A stretch of 48,034 nt of DNA from an uncultured Candidatus Saccharibacteria bacterium (GCA_948435375.1 CAOJGQ010000006.1:1-48034), one strand, 5' to 3'. Positions 33,401 through 42,257 are shown, counted from the first letter of the stretch. Numbers and translations: made by a program. The notes: generated by a model not told the origin, from the letters alone.

Positions 33401-34276
33401 GCCATCCCGGAGCCCGCTATCAAGCCCGCACCAGCCAAAGTTTCGGAAAAGGAGCAGTTGCTCTGGGAGCGTGATCTCATGGGGCTTTATATTTCTAGCC
33501 ACCCGCTCGACCGCTACGAAACATATTTTGATGAGCAAACTCATCCGTATGAACTAGTCACCGCCGAAAATGATGGCAAGTTATTGGTGATTGGTGGGCT
33601 GATTAGTGCTGTGCGCACGATTATCACTAAGAGTAATACTCGCATGGCGTTCGTCAAACTGGAAAACAAAATTGCTGAACAGGAAATCATCGTTTTTCCG
33701 AGTTTATACGAAGAAGTTGGTGCCAAGCTGGAACAAGATGCCGTAGTCAAGGTGACTGGACGAGTCAACGCGAAGGACAAAGATGGCAATATTAGCTCCG
33801 AAATGAAGATTATTGCCGATAAAATCGAGGTAATACCAGATGAAGTTTTGGACAGCTATCAGTCCACCGGGACCAAATTACCAATTCCTAAGGCTGCTGC
33901 GCCGCGGCCCACGCGTCGGAGTCGCGCCTCAGCGGTCAGCGCCGGTGGCATGCGTGGCGATGGTGGAGGTTATGCCCGCAGCGGCAGTAGCTCTGGCGTG
34001 ACTCCAGCCGCTGAAGAGCCGCGGCGTAGCATTACTCCTCCGAAAGATCCGCGTCGGGAAAAGCTTTATATCTTGATCGAAAATCCCGCCGATACTGAGA
34101 CCTTGAACGAAGTGCGCCATCTCTGCGAACTTAACCCTGGCGTCCAGGAAATTATCCTCGTGCTTAAAGACCAAGGTAATAAACGCCCGATCAAGCTGCC
34201 GTTCAAGGTTGAAGTTGACGACTTGACTAAGCCACTCGCTAAATTGCTGGGCGAAAACTGTGTCAAAGTCCAGTAG
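30497..34276 (+). CDS. dnaE: DNA polymerase III subunit alpha
   Basis: A 1259-residue replicative polymerase. The PHP domain begins with HLHNHTHYS and TDHGTM; the palm carries the catalytic pair in MPDIDTDIQD and the third Asp in LLKMDFLGL; the fingers and the helix-hairpin-helix region follow, then an OB fold (about LLVIGGLISAVRTI). The C terminus holds a Gly/Ser/Arg-rich linker of about 60 residues and a small alpha/beta domain (KLYILIENPADTETL), shorter than the tau-binding domain of E. coli. The start at 30497 is fixed by the leaderless promoter; the frame from 30431 runs through the -10 box. Confidence 0.97.
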   Translation: MTEVTKGNEPLKVSDFVHLHNHTHYSLLDGLTKIPELVDFVKEQGMEAVAVTDHGTMSGLVELYKTCHDAGIKPILGLEAYVAARRKEDHDPAHDKQRFHITLLAMNNQGFQNLCHLMSEAEIHGRYYKPRIDHALMEEASEGIICLSGCAGSEISEAIRANDLKRARELIDWYHNLYGDRFYLEMQDHGHPDSPTHWDVQNQINQQLMKFSEETGIPLVVTCDAHYLRHEQQDTHEVLLCVGTASNLSNPNRMTLKDFELHVIPPSEIIQRWEKVCPEAVRNSRRIADRCDVDLQLGRILIPKFPVPEGENEKTYLDKLVFQGLVYRYCGYKLEDTLELTVPECRKLLEEADKTEERQDETKKILPRIDYELGVVDKMGYNGYFLIVQDFINWGKSQRIVFGPGRGSAAGSILAFALRITELDPLKYDLLFERFLNPDRISMPDIDTDIQDTRRDEVIQYCTRKYGDARVSNIATFGKMMAKNAVRDVARVLEVPYAEADRLAKLVPDPVQGHHVHLEDAIKDVPDLRNEYQTNPISKEVLDFASQLEGTIRNHGVHACGVIIAPDDLEKFLPLEVSAKGPIAAQFPMGQVEEMGLLKMDFLGLSNLSVINNALRMIRKVYKDDIDLVHLPLDDPKTYELLQRAETTGVFQLESAGMKRYLKDLQANRFEDIIAMVALYRPGPMQFIDQFIRRKHGQEPITYLHPGLENSLKDTYGIMIYQEQFMQISREWCGFTGGQADTLRKAVGKKKVDLMNKVKPQFIEGAMKVGGATKEIAEEFWVELLDFANYCFNKSHAACYGLVAYWTAYLKAHYPDAFMAALMTADMRWTDRLAIEITECKRMGIPVLGPDINESYGDFGIVGTEGKIRFGLSGIKSMGKALVEDFVIPERDKNGPFKSVCDFASRVNASKFNKKSWEAAIKTGSFDRFGDRSDLLFNLESIQAYGAKRQKDAASGQTDLFGALGDAGAIPEPAIKPAPAKVSEKEQLLWERDLMGLYISSHPLDRYETYFDEQTHPYELVTAENDGKLLVIGGLISAVRTIITKSNTRMAFVKLENKIAEQEIIVFPSLYEEVGAKLEQDAVVKVTGRVNAKDKDGNISSEMKIIADKIEVIPDEVLDSYQSTGTKLPIPKAAAPRPTRRSRASAVSAGGMRGDGGGYARSGSSSGVTPAAEEPRRSITPPKDPRREKLYILIENPADTETLNEVRHLCELNPGVQEIILVLKDQGNKRPIKLPFKVEVDDLTKPLAKLLGENCVKVQ

Positions 34277-34293
34277 CTAGGCTATTTTTGTAG

Positions 34294-34299
34294 TATAAT
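34294..34299 (+). promoter_or_regulatory. -10 box of leaderless gatC
   Basis: TATAAT is followed by seven bases and the ATG at 34307; the sequence upstream is TTTGTAG. No Shine-Dalgarno fits between box and start. Confidence 0.65.
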
Positions 34300-34306
34300 T
34301 ATAAGT

Positions 34307-34594
34307 ATGGAAGTTAATCAGGAAACGATTCAACATTTAGCAGAGCTATCAAATTTTGCCCTCTCTGAGTCGGAAAGTGCAGGCTTACAGTCTAATATTC
34401 AAGAAATTTTGACTTATATTTCCGAGCTCAACCAGCTCGATACTGAGGGAATTGAGCCGACTTATCAAGTTTTCGAAATGGAAAATATTTGGCGCCCGGA
34501 TGAAATCATGAAACAGGATGCTAGCCCAGATGAGTTGCTCTCATTGACGGAAACGGTTGAAAAACATCAAATCAAAGTGCCGAAGGTGTTGTAG
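34307..34594 (+). CDS. gatC: Asp-tRNA(Asn)/Glu-tRNA(Gln) amidotransferase subunit C
   Basis: A 95-residue GatC, the small subunit that stabilises GatA-GatB. Typical parts are the opening VNQETIQHLAELSNFALSES, the middle NIQEILTYISELNQLDTEGI and the Pro-Thr followed by the conserved WRPDE. It begins the gat operon: gatA starts seven bases after its stop, whose TAG overlaps the gatA ribosome site GGAGG. Confidence 0.95.
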   Translation: MEVNQETIQHLAELSNFALSESESAGLQSNIQEILTYISELNQLDTEGIEPTYQVFEMENIWRPDEIMKQDASPDELLSLTETVEKHQIKVPKVL

Positions 34595-34601
34595 GAGGAT
34601 T

Positions 34602-35978
34602 ATGAAGATCGCAAGCCAGGAAAATAGCGCTGTTGCCATGGTCAAAGCCGCACTAGAGCGGGCAGAAAAATACCAACCTGAGTATCATATTTTTAACTGG
34701 ATTAACGAGCAAGCCCTTGACCAGGCTCAAGAAATTGATCGTCGGATCGCCAGTGGCGAACCGGTTGGTCGTCTAGCCGGCGTGCCCTATGCGATTAAGG
34801 ATAACTTTCTTGCTCCACTCGGCGAAACCACGGCTTCCGCCCATATCCTCGAAGGTTTCACGAGCCCAGTCACCGCCACTGCCGTGCAAAAACTCGAAGC
34901 TGAAGGCGCAGTTCTGATCGGCCGCACCAATCTCGACGCTTTTGCCCACGGCAGTTCAACCGAAAACTCTTATTTTGGTCCAACCAAAAATTCCAAAGAT
35001 CTCAGTCGCGTCGCGGGCGGTTCGAGTGGTGGCTCGGCCGTCGCAGTGGCGCTTGACATTGTTCAATTCGCCACTGGCACCGATACCGGCGGTTCAATTC
35101 GTCAACCAGCCAGCTTTAACGGTGTTTATGGACTCAAGCCAACCTATGGCGCTATTAGCCGTTATGGCGTGGTTGCCATGGCTTCGAGTACTGATTGTGT
35201 CGGCTTCTTTACCGGTAATCCTGACGATCTAGATTTGCTCATGGAAATTACGGCTGGCCAAGACGCCAAGGATCTGACATCTTTGCCGGATTTTTATGCT
35301 CAGAGCCAAGCAAAACCGGTCAAAAAGGTCGGTATCATCAAAGATTTTGACAATGAGTCGATTGACGCGGAAATCCGCGCCGCCCTGAAAGCAAAAGTTG
35401 AACAGCTGCGCGTCTCTGACGTTGAGATCGTTGAGCTCGAAATGCCAGCCTTGAAGCATGCTCTCGCAGCATATTATATTATTGTTCCAGCCGAAATCGC
35501 CAGCAATTTGTCGCGCCATGACGGTATTCGCTATGGTTTTCGTAGTGAGTCGAGCAGCCATCTCCAAGATTTGTATTGTAATACACGCGGCGAAGGTTTT
35601 ATGTCGGAAAACAAACGCCGGATCATGATTGGCAATTTCGTTTTATCTTCTGGCTTTTATGATGCTTATTATCTCAAAGCCGCCAAAGCTCGCACCGTAA
35701 TTATTAATGAATATGCCAAAGCTTTTGAAAAATGCGATCTGATTTTGACGCCGGTTAGTCCAAATCCGGCCTTCGAGCTCGGCAGCAAAGTCAACGATCC
35801 GGTCGCCATGTATCTTGAAGATGTGTTCAGTGTGCCGCTCAATTTGGCTGGTCTACCAGGACTTACGGTGCCAGCCGGTCAGACGAAGCAGGGCCTGGAT
35901 ATTGGGCTCCAACTTGTTGGGCCGCGCCGTAGTGATCGAACCTTAATTAATTTTGCCAAAGAAATGGAGGAGAAATAA
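34602..35978 (+). CDS. gatA: Amidotransferase subunit A (glutaminase)
   Basis: A 458-residue amidase-signature enzyme that frees ammonia from glutamine for the transamidation of misacylated tRNA. The Ser-Ser-Lys triad is visible: Lys in PYAIKDNF, the middle Ser in GTDTGGSIRQPA, and the glycine-rich VAGGSSGGSAVAV. The length is typical. The start at 34602 follows AGGAGG; the frame from 34557 lies within gatC. It is followed by the HEPN-like gene at three bases and then gatB. Confidence 0.97.
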   Translation: MKIASQENSAVAMVKAALERAEKYQPEYHIFNWINEQALDQAQEIDRRIASGEPVGRLAGVPYAIKDNFLAPLGETTASAHILEGFTSPVTATAVQKLEAEGAVLIGRTNLDAFAHGSSTENSYFGPTKNSKDLSRVAGGSSGGSAVAVALDIVQFATGTDTGGSIRQPASFNGVYGLKPTYGAISRYGVVAMASSTDCVGFFTGNPDDLDLLMEITAGQDAKDLTSLPDFYAQSQAKPVKKVGIIKDFDNESIDAEIRAALKAKVEQLRVSDVEIVELEMPALKHALAAYYIIVPAEIASNLSRHDGIRYGFRSESSSHLQDLYCNTRGEGFMSENKRRIMIGNFVLSSGFYDAYYLKAAKARTVIINEYAKAFEKCDLILTPVSPNPAFELGSKVNDPVAMYLEDVFSVPLNLAGLPGLTVPAGQTKQGLDIGLQLVGPRRSDRTLINFAKEMEEK

Positions 35979-35981
35979 AAA

Positions 35982-36401
35982 ATGTGGCCATCATTAGTTT
36001 TCTTAGTTATTGCAATTGTCGCGGTTGGTCTTTTGATGCTGGTCGCTATTGCGCTTACCGGCAAGCGCAGTCATACTTTTAACGTTGAAGAGTATCAAAC
36101 CCGCTGGCTCAAAGTCGAGAATGGTCTCGTACGAGATGATCCGCGCAGTTATAGTCTCTCCGTGATTCAAGCCGACAAATTGCTTGATAAAGCACTCAAT
36201 GAAATGGGACTGCCTGGCAAAACGATGGGCGAGAGACTGAAGCGTGTCTCTGACCGTTTTGAAAAACCGAATGCGGTATGGTCTGCTCATCGTATTCGCA
36301 ACCAAATTGCTCACGAACATGATTTTGATGTTGATTATGCTCAGGCTAGCCGAGCACTAGCCGCCTTTAAACAAGCTCTGAAAGATTTAGGAGCCATCTA
36401 A
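35982..36401 (+). CDS. Membrane-anchored HEPN-like protein in the gat operon
   Basis: A 139-residue protein. One N-terminal transmembrane helix (about residues 4-26) is followed by a cytosolic helical domain. Near its end is SAHRIRNQIAHEHDF: Arg106 and His111 form an Rx4H motif with a following acidic residue, as in HEPN domains, many of which are RNases. In addition the repeated helices (AVWSAHRIRN, QASRALAAFKQALKDL) fit the HEPN helical bundle. It lies three bases after gatA and its stop is directly followed by the gatB ATG, so it is made together with the amidotransferase. A tRNA-related role is attractive but unproven; many HEPN domains are non-catalytic. ATP- or nucleic-acid-binding motifs are absent. 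Confidence 0.6.
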   Translation: MWPSLVFLVIAIVAVGLLMLVAIALTGKRSHTFNVEEYQTRWLKVENGLVRDDPRSYSLSVIQADKLLDKALNEMGLPGKTMGERLKRVSDRFEKPNAVWSAHRIRNQIAHEHDFDVDYAQASRALAAFKQALKDLGAI

Positions 36402-37823
36402 ATGACCAAAGAATATCTCCCTACCATCGGTATCGAATGTCACGTCCAGCTTTGCACCAAAACAAAATTATTTTCTGAAGTTGATAACGACGCCCGCCTC
36501 AAAGAGCCTAACTCTTGCGTATCGCCGGTTGACTATGCTTTGCCAGGCATGCTACCAAGGCTTAACTCCGAGGCGATTCGGCTTTCAGTGTTGGCCGGGT
36601 TCGCCCTCAACGCCGAGATTAATCTCGAATCACGCTTTGATCGTAAGCACTATTTTTACCCTGATCTGCCCAAAGGTTACCAAATCACTCAGATGTATCA
36701 TCCGATTATTGGTGCTGGCTATGTCGAGCTGCCGAGCGGTCAAAAAGTCCGCATTGAACATGCTCACCTCGAGGAGGACGCTGGCAAACTAAGTCACGAA
36801 GCGAGTTATAGCTTGGTTGACCTCAATCGTGCCGGTACGCCCTTGGTCGAAATTGTCTCCCAGCCCGACATGCATTCTGCTGCCGAGGCGCGCGAATATA
36901 CGAAGGAGCTTTGGCGTGTGATGACTTATGCAGGCGTGACTTTTGGCGATCTTTATAATGGCAACATGCGCTTCGACGTTAATATTAGTGTTGCTGAGAC
37001 CGGCAGCGACCAACTTGGCACGCGTACCGAAGTGAAAAACCTCAATTCTTTCCGCAATGTTGAACGAGTAGTGGAATACGAGGTAAAACGCCAGATTGAG
37101 CTGCTTGAAAAAGGTGAAAAAGTTATCCAAGAAACTCGCGGCTGGAATGATGCTACCGGCGAAACAACTGGTCAGCGCAGCAAGGAAGAGGCAGCTGATT
37201 ATCGTTATATGCCCGAGCCGGATATCCCGCCCGTTCGCTTGACGGAGGCCGAGATTAACGAGATGCGTGCTGAGTTTCCTAAGATGCCAAAAGATTATCG
37301 TGCCGACCTGACTACCGTAATCGGTGCAGGACAAACCGAAACCTTGCTTGATTATCAGCCGCTGGTGCAGAAACTTGATGAGCTGGGTGACACCAAAGCT
37401 GTGAAAAAAATCGCCAACTTGTTTTCATCAGTTCTTTTGGCCGAAGAAAACACCAGCCTGCTCAATGATGAATTGCCCAGCAAAGAACAGCTGCTCGAGC
37501 TTGTCAGAATGAATGATAATAAAGAACTTTCTAGTACGGCGACGAAAGAAGTTTTTCTCAAATTCTTTGATCCGGAAATGCATTATAAAGACACTTTGAC
37601 TATCGCGAAAGAACTCGGTGTCCTACAGGAAAATGATCTTGGCGCGCTCGAAGCGATTGTTGACGCCGTGCTCGCGCAACCCGCAACAAAGCAGGCTCAA
37701 GACGATTTTCGTAGTGGTCAAGAAAAAGTCCTCGGCTTCCTGGTTGGCCAAGTAATGAAAGAGTCCAAAGGCAAGGCTAACCCAAGCGCCGTCCAAGATA
37801 TTCTGCGAAAGAAGTTGCAATAA
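36402..37823 (+). CDS. gatB: Amidotransferase subunit B
   Basis: A 473-residue GatB, the kinase/transamidase subunit. It begins with LPTIGIECHVQL, and contains NRAGTPLVEIVSQPDM, DVNISVAETG and EVKNLNSFRNVERVVEYE, all typical of GatB, and a C-terminal tail domain (YqeY-like, about the last 150 residues) that contacts tRNA. The start codon follows the previous stop without any gap; TTTAGGAG lies upstream. The stop overlaps the helicase start as TAATG. GatCAB implies that Asn-tRNA and/or Gln-tRNA is made indirectly in this organism. Confidence 0.97.
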   Translation: MTKEYLPTIGIECHVQLCTKTKLFSEVDNDARLKEPNSCVSPVDYALPGMLPRLNSEAIRLSVLAGFALNAEINLESRFDRKHYFYPDLPKGYQITQMYHPIIGAGYVELPSGQKVRIEHAHLEEDAGKLSHEASYSLVDLNRAGTPLVEIVSQPDMHSAAEAREYTKELWRVMTYAGVTFGDLYNGNMRFDVNISVAETGSDQLGTRTEVKNLNSFRNVERVVEYEVKRQIELLEKGEKVIQETRGWNDATGETTGQRSKEEAADYRYMPEPDIPPVRLTEAEINEMRAEFPKMPKDYRADLTTVIGAGQTETLLDYQPLVQKLDELGDTKAVKKIANLFSSVLLAEENTSLLNDELPSKEQLLELVRMNDNKELSSTATKEVFLKFFDPEMHYKDTLTIAKELGVLQENDLGALEAIVDAVLAQPATKQAQDDFRSGQEKVLGFLVGQVMKESKGKANPSAVQDILRKKLQ

Positions 37824-39493
37824 TGTCGACGAGCGGGAGCCGCAAAGCTCCCGCCTCCAAAAATGCTCATGGCATTTCGGCGGTCCAATCATGGTTCGAG
37901 CAACACGTCAAGCTTGACGGCAAACCATATTTCTTGGATCAAGACCAGGCCCGAGCCGTTACGGATTTACATAAAAACACACTCGTAACGGCTCGGGCCG
38001 GCTCCGGCAAAACCCGCGTTATCGTCGCCAAAGTCGTTTACCTTATTAGCCAGCTCCACTACTCCCCAAGCGAAATTGCGGTTTTCATGTTTAACCGCAC
38101 TGCCGCCGCCGAAGTCAACGAGCGTATCGCGGCAGTCGAAATTGACGGCCATCCGCTTATTAGCACCAACGCCGCCCCACCCACTCTCGCCTCGACTTTT
38201 CATAAATTCGCTCTCACCACCGTGCAGGAAAGTGGCCTGCGTCCAGAGATTATTTCCGACGCTACGCAGCAAAACCTGCTTAATAATCTACTGCGCGAAG
38301 TCACGGCCGACCAATACCACTTTTCGCCTCGTGTCTACCAAGATTTAACCAAGCTAACAGCGGGTTTCATTACTCGTGCCGGTCAAAAATACCCCGGGTC
38401 AGCCGGCCTAGCCCAGCTCACGGCTGCGACTAACGCCTATCTCAGAAAATATCAATCCTCGCCCGACAAACGTTTCTTCTGCCAGGTCCACCGCATTGCC
38501 CTGGAAGTTTACACGAAATATCTGCAGAGCCTGAAGTCACCGTTACTTGATTTCAATTTATTGATGGCTCGCGCCGCTGAGCTGCTTAAAAACGTTCACC
38601 CTAACCCGCGCGTTGAACGTCTGAAATATCTCATGGTGGACGAATATCAGGATTTTTCCGACCTCTTTTATAATCTGATTTTGGCGATTCGCTCGCATTG
38701 CCCGGGCGCCAAGCTTTTTGCCGTGGGCGACGATTGGCAGGCGATTAACCGCTTTGCTGGTTCGGACGTCAATTATTTTCTTAGTTTCCCGACTTACTTT
38801 CCCGAGGACTCGACCAGCATCCCACTTGCCACCAACTATCGCAGTTGTCGCCGCATTGTCGAAAACGCCAATCGCTATATGCTGACCCACTACGATCCCA
38901 CGGCGCTCCCCGCCAAGGCTCATAATCGTAAATCTGGAAAAATCTACCATGCGAACCCTGAGCGCCTCCGTTTTGACGCCCGCGACAGCCTCGAAGATGG
39001 CCTGGGCGACGGGCTATATCAAACAATTTTGGCCGGAACTATGCAACTCCCCAGCCCTAGCAAAGTGCCACCAAGCGCCGCCAGGCTCCTCAAGCAGCTC
39101 ACCAAAATTTGCCACAAGCATTCCGGCCAGTCGATTATGCTGCTCCATCGCCACAATTTCACCAGCTTAAACGGTTTAACGCTCGAAGTATTGGCGCATG
39201 CACTAGAAAAGGCTCTCATCAGCCAGTCGATTATGACGCCGGATGATTTTGCCCGTAACGTCCGCTTTCTCACCATGCACCGCTCGAAAGGTCTCGAGGC
39301 AGCTGTGGTAATTATTCTTGAGGCTGACGCTGATATTATTGCTAGCGCCCACCCACACGCCACGATCTTTGAGATTTTCGGTGATACCCGTGCCGCCGAA
39401 ATCGCCGACCAGCAGCGTCTGCTCTACGTTGCCATGACCCGCGCGAAGGAGCGCCTCTATATCCTGAGCAGCGATCCGAAACCACTCATCTAG
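37823..39493 (+). CDS. Short UvrD/Rep-family SF1 helicase
   Basis: A 556-residue superfamily 1A helicase. Motif I is ARAGSGKT, Ia FMFNRTAAAEV, II MVDEYQDF, III GDDWQAINRFAGSD, IV TNYRS, V FLTMHRSKGLEAAVV and VI LLYVAMTRAKERL. UvrD and Rep are about 680-720 residues, so roughly 130 residues are missing, mainly from the 2B region. It is coupled to gatB by a TAATG overlap. The gene carries two strong inverted repeats near its 5' end, one of them a perfect 16-bp repeat spanning the codons before motif I. It could unwind DNA in repair or replication restart; no partner is apparent in the neighbourhood. Confidence 0.88.
   Translation: MSTSGSRKAPASKNAHGISAVQSWFEQHVKLDGKPYFLDQDQARAVTDLHKNTLVTARAGSGKTRVIVAKVVYLISQLHYSPSEIAVFMFNRTAAAEVNERIAAVEIDGHPLISTNAAPPTLASTFHKFALTTVQESGLRPEIISDATQQNLLNNLLREVTADQYHFSPRVYQDLTKLTAGFITRAGQKYPGSAGLAQLTAATNAYLRKYQSSPDKRFFCQVHRIALEVYTKYLQSLKSPLLDFNLLMARAAELLKNVHPNPRVERLKYLMVDEYQDFSDLFYNLILAIRSHCPGAKLFAVGDDWQAINRFAGSDVNYFLSFPTYFPEDSTSIPLATNYRSCRRIVENANRYMLTHYDPTALPAKAHNRKSGKIYHANPERLRFDARDSLEDGLGDGLYQTILAGTMQLPSPSKVPPSAARLLKQLTKICHKHSGQSIMLLHRHNFTSLNGLTLEVLAHALEKALISQSIMTPDDFARNVRFLTMHRSKGLEAAVVIILEADADIIASAHPHATIFEIFGDTRAAEIADQQRLLYVAMTRAKERLYILSSDPKPLI
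37833..37854 (+). repeat. Hairpin just inside the helicase start
   Basis: GCGGGAGC pairs with GCTCCCGC around CGCAAA, covering codons 4-11. A GC stem here could slow reinitiation after gatB. Confidence 0.6.
37948..37999 (+). repeat. Perfect 16-bp inverted repeat within the helicase gene
   Basis: The arms GGCCCGAGCCGTTACG (37948-37963) and CGTAACGGCTCGGGCC (37984-37999) are exact reverse complements, separated by 20 bases. They encode QARAVT and VTARAG, the latter running into the P-loop. Confidence 0.95.
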
Positions 39494-39603
39494 CCTAAAA
39501 CCATCAAAATCACCATAGCCACCAAAATTTCTTCGAAAATCGTTCAGCGCGAACAACTGTCCGTCACAGAAGACATCATGACATGGGTGGAGAAAAGAGA
39601 ATG

Positions 39604-39619
39604 GCGGACAGGTGTCCGC
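39604..39619 (+). repeat. Palindrome upstream of fusA
   Basis: GCGGACA and TGTCCGC are separated by GG, 45 bases upstream of the fusA -10. A further TGTCCG half-site is at 39557. It may be an operator for fusA or the 3' end of the helicase transcript; there is no T run. Apart from this and the promoter, the 269-base gap 39494-39762 shows nothing else. Confidence 0.4.
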
Positions 39620-39660
39620 GAGAAAAGTTCGCATAATTTCCCCCGCTCTTTCGGGAAATA

Positions 39661-39669
39661 TGCTATAAT
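39661..39669 (+). promoter_or_regulatory. Extended -10 promoter of fusA
   Basis: TGCTATAAT with the imperfect palindrome CCCG-CTCTTT-CGGG directly upstream. A small AT hairpin CTAAAAAA/TTTTTTAG follows the start site. The leader is about 87 bases. Confidence 0.65.
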
Positions 39670-39762
39670 CTAAAAAAGTCTATTTTTTAGTGCGCAAATG
39701 TCGTGAGTGAAGGGATTACTCTGCTTTGTGTCAGATAAATTATATAAAAGGGAATCATCAAA

Positions 39763-41862
39763 ATGGCAAGCGAAGTCAAAGATCTAGCAAACCTCCGCAA
39801 TATTGGCATCATCGCCCATATTGACGCGGGCAAAACTACCACAACCGAAGCGATTCTTTATCGCACCGGCCTCAAGCACAAAATCGACCTAGTCAAGGGC
39901 GGCACTGGTGGTGCCACTACGGACTGGATGGAACAGGAGAAGGACCGCGGCATCACGATTACTTCCGCCGCTGTTACCGCTCACTGGAAGGGGCATAAAA
40001 TCAATATCATCGACACTCCGGGTCACATCGACTTCACCGCTGAGGTGGAGCGTAGCTTGCGCGTGCTCGATGGCGCCGTGGTAGTTTTCGACGGCAAGAT
40101 GGGTGTTGAAGCTCAGTCCGAAACTGTTTGGCGCCAAGCGACCAAATATGGCGTCCCGCGCATCTGTTTTGTCAACAAAATCAACCAGATTGGCGGCGAC
40201 TTCTACAAATCTCTCGATAGTATTCATAAGCGTCTTTCGAAAAACGCCGTCGCGATTCACTTGCCCATCGGTTTCGAGAAAGATATTTGTGGCGTAGTTG
40301 ACCTGATCGACATGAAAGCTTACACCTATAATGATTACGCTGATCACGAATTGACCGTTGGTGAAATTCCTGCCGATATGCTTGAAAAAGCCAAGAATGC
40401 TCGCAGCATTTTGGTCGAGGAAGCCGTCGCCGCTGATGAAGATTTGATGGAAAAATTCTTCAACCAGGGCGAAGAAGCCATCACCGAGATCGAACTCAAA
40501 GCCGCCTTGCGCAAGCGCGTTTTGGATGGCGATTTCTATCTTGTCACCGGGGGTGATGGTCGCGGCGTGATCGTCGAAAAAGTGCTCGACCTGGTCGCCG
40601 ATTATCTGCCTAGCCCGCTTGACCGTGATCAAGGCCAGACCGTTGGTATCGATCCGAAGACCGGCAATGAAGTAGTGCGCAAAGCCAGCGATAGCGAGCC
40701 TCTAACTGCACTTGCCTTCAAGATCGCGACCGACCCCTTCGTTGGCAAACTTATCTTCATCCGCGTCTACGCCGGCAAGATTACTTCCGGCAGCACTGTG
40801 CTCAACGCCACCACTGGCAACAAAGAGCGCATTGGTCGCATTGTCCGCATGTTTGCCGATAAACGTGAAGAAATTTCCGAAATCACCGCTGGTGATATTG
40901 CCGCCGTGGTTGGCATGAAAGAAGTCACCACCGGCACCACCATTTGCGATGTGGCACACCCAATTCATCTCGAAGACATTACTTTCCCAGATCCACCCGT
41001 TTCTATCGCTGTCGAACCGAAGACCAAATCCGACCAAGAGAAGATGGGTCTCGGTTTGCAGAAACTGGTCGAGGAAGATCCAACCCTTCGCGTCCACACC
41101 GACGAAGAGACTGGCCAAACTATCATCTCTGGCATGGGTGAGCTACACCTCGAAATCGCCATTGACCGTTTGAACAAGGAGCATGGCGTCGAAGCTAACA
41201 CCGGTGCTCCGCAAGTTGCCTATCGCGAAACCATCCGCGGCACCGCCGAAGCGCAAGGTAAGCACGTCAAGCAGTCTGGTGGCCGTGGTCAGTATGGTGA
41301 CGTCTGGATCAAATTTGAGCCGAACGAAGCCGGCAAAGGTTTCGAGTTTATCGACATGATTAAAGGCGGCGTTGTCCCGCAGGAATACCGCAAGCCCGTC
41401 CAACAAGGCGTTGAGGAGACCTTGAACAGTGGTGTTATTGCTGGCTATCCGGTGGTCGATGTTAAAGCCACGCTCTATGACGGTAGCTATCACGATGTCG
41501 ACTCCAGCGAACTCGCTTTCAAGCTCGCTGGTAGTCTTGCCACCCGCGAAGGCGTGAAGAAAGCTCAACCAGTTCTGCTTGAGCCAATCATGAAACTCGA
41601 AGTGACGACTCCAGAAGAGTTCATGGGCGACGTGATTGGCGACGTCAACTCTCGCCGTGGTCGGATCGATTCTATGGAAGACCTCAGCGGTGGCGCCAAG
41701 CTGATCAAAGCCTTTGTCCCGCTAGCCAACCTCTTCGGCTACACTTCTGACCTTCGCAGCATGTCGCAAGGTCGTGCCGCCAGCACTATGGAGCTCTTCG
41801 GCTATGAGGAAGTTCCACCCAACGTTGCACAGGAAATCATAGAAAAACGCAACACGAAATAA
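39763..41862 (+). CDS. fusA: Elongation factor G
   Basis: A 699-residue translocation GTPase. G1 is AHIDAGKT, switch [12 protein letters not shown]3 DTPGH, and G4 NKIN where most have NKMD. Domains II-V follow in order with GMGELHLEI and the domain IV tip in [15 protein letters not shown]. The length and motifs are standard. It is alone, with a leader and a strong terminator, away from tuf and the ribosomal genes usual for the str operon. AAAGGGA precedes the ATG. Confidence 0.97.
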   Translation: MASEVKDLANLRNIGIIAHIDAGKTTTTEAILYRTGLKHKIDLVKGGTGGATTDWMEQEKDRGITITSAAVTAHWKGHKINIIDTPGHIDFTAEVERSLRVLDGAVVVFDGKMGVEAQSETVWRQATKYGVPRICFVNKINQIGGDFYKSLDSIHKRLSKNAVAIHLPIGFEKDICGVVDLIDMKAYTYNDYADHELTVGEIPADMLEKAKNARSILVEEAVAADEDLMEKFFNQGEEAITEIELKAALRKRVLDGDFYLVTGGDGRGVIVEKVLDLVADYLPSPLDRDQGQTVGIDPKTGNEVVRKASDSEPLTALAFKIATDPFVGKLIFIRVYAGKITSGSTVLNATTGNKERIGRIVRMFADKREEISEITAGDIAAVVGMKEVTTGTTICDVAHPIHLEDITFPDPPVSIAVEPKTKSDQEKMGLGLQKLVEEDPTLRVHTDEETGQTIISGMGELHLEIAIDRLNKEHGVEANTGAPQVAYRETIRGTAEAQGKHVKQSGGRGQYGDVWIKFEPNEAGKGFEFIDMIKGGVVPQEYRKPVQQGVEETLNSGVIAGYPVVDVKATLYDGSYHDVDSSELAFKLAGSLATREGVKKAQPVLLEPIMKLEVTTPEEFMGDVIGDVNSRRGRIDSMEDLSGGAKLIKAFVPLANLFGYTSDLRSMSQGRAASTMELFGYEEVPPNVAQEIIEKRNTK

Positions 41863-41892
41863 GTAAAAGGTCCCGTGAGGGACCTTTTACTT
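41861..41892 (+). terminator. Terminator of fusA
   Basis: AAGTAAAAGGTCCC pairs with GGGACCTTTTACTT (14 bp) around GTGA, a GNRA tetraloop. Confidence 0.92.
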
Positions 41893-41961
41893 GATGAGAG
41901 CCGTTCCTCTGACAATTAGCCTATCCGAAAGCCCAAGTCATTCTCAGCCCTCGCCTTGTAA

Positions 41962-42014
41962 TTTTGCCAAAATCCCAAAAAGGTATTGCTTTTTTGGCAA
42001 AAGTGTGCTACAAT
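41962..42014 (+). promoter_or_regulatory. Orphan-class promoter of the lipoprotein gene with inverted repeat
   Basis: TTGCTT (41986-41991), 17 bases, TACAAT (42009-42014) preceded by TGTGC. An 11-bp perfect inverted repeat TTTTGCCAAAA (41962-41972) and TTTTGGCAAAA (41992-42002) brackets the -35 box and could be an operator. The 243-base leader up to 42257 has no open frame that I accept, but holds several short stems and ends in GAAAGGGGG. Confidence 0.7.
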
Positions 42015-42257
42015 AGAGGTATCCTAAGTGGCGATAGGGCTGATTTTGAGGCATCAATAACGCAAAATGTATAAAAATACCGTAAATTTTCACAAAGCAA
42101 GGTATTACAAAATTTTGCAAAAGCCCCAATCCTAGCCTAACCGCCAACTTAAGGAGCTAGTCCTTTAATATTAGAGAAGGAAACTATCTCCTCGAGCGCT
42201 GCCTCGGGATATGCAGCATGCAACATTTCTCCAGAAAAATCGAAAGGGGGTATAATC

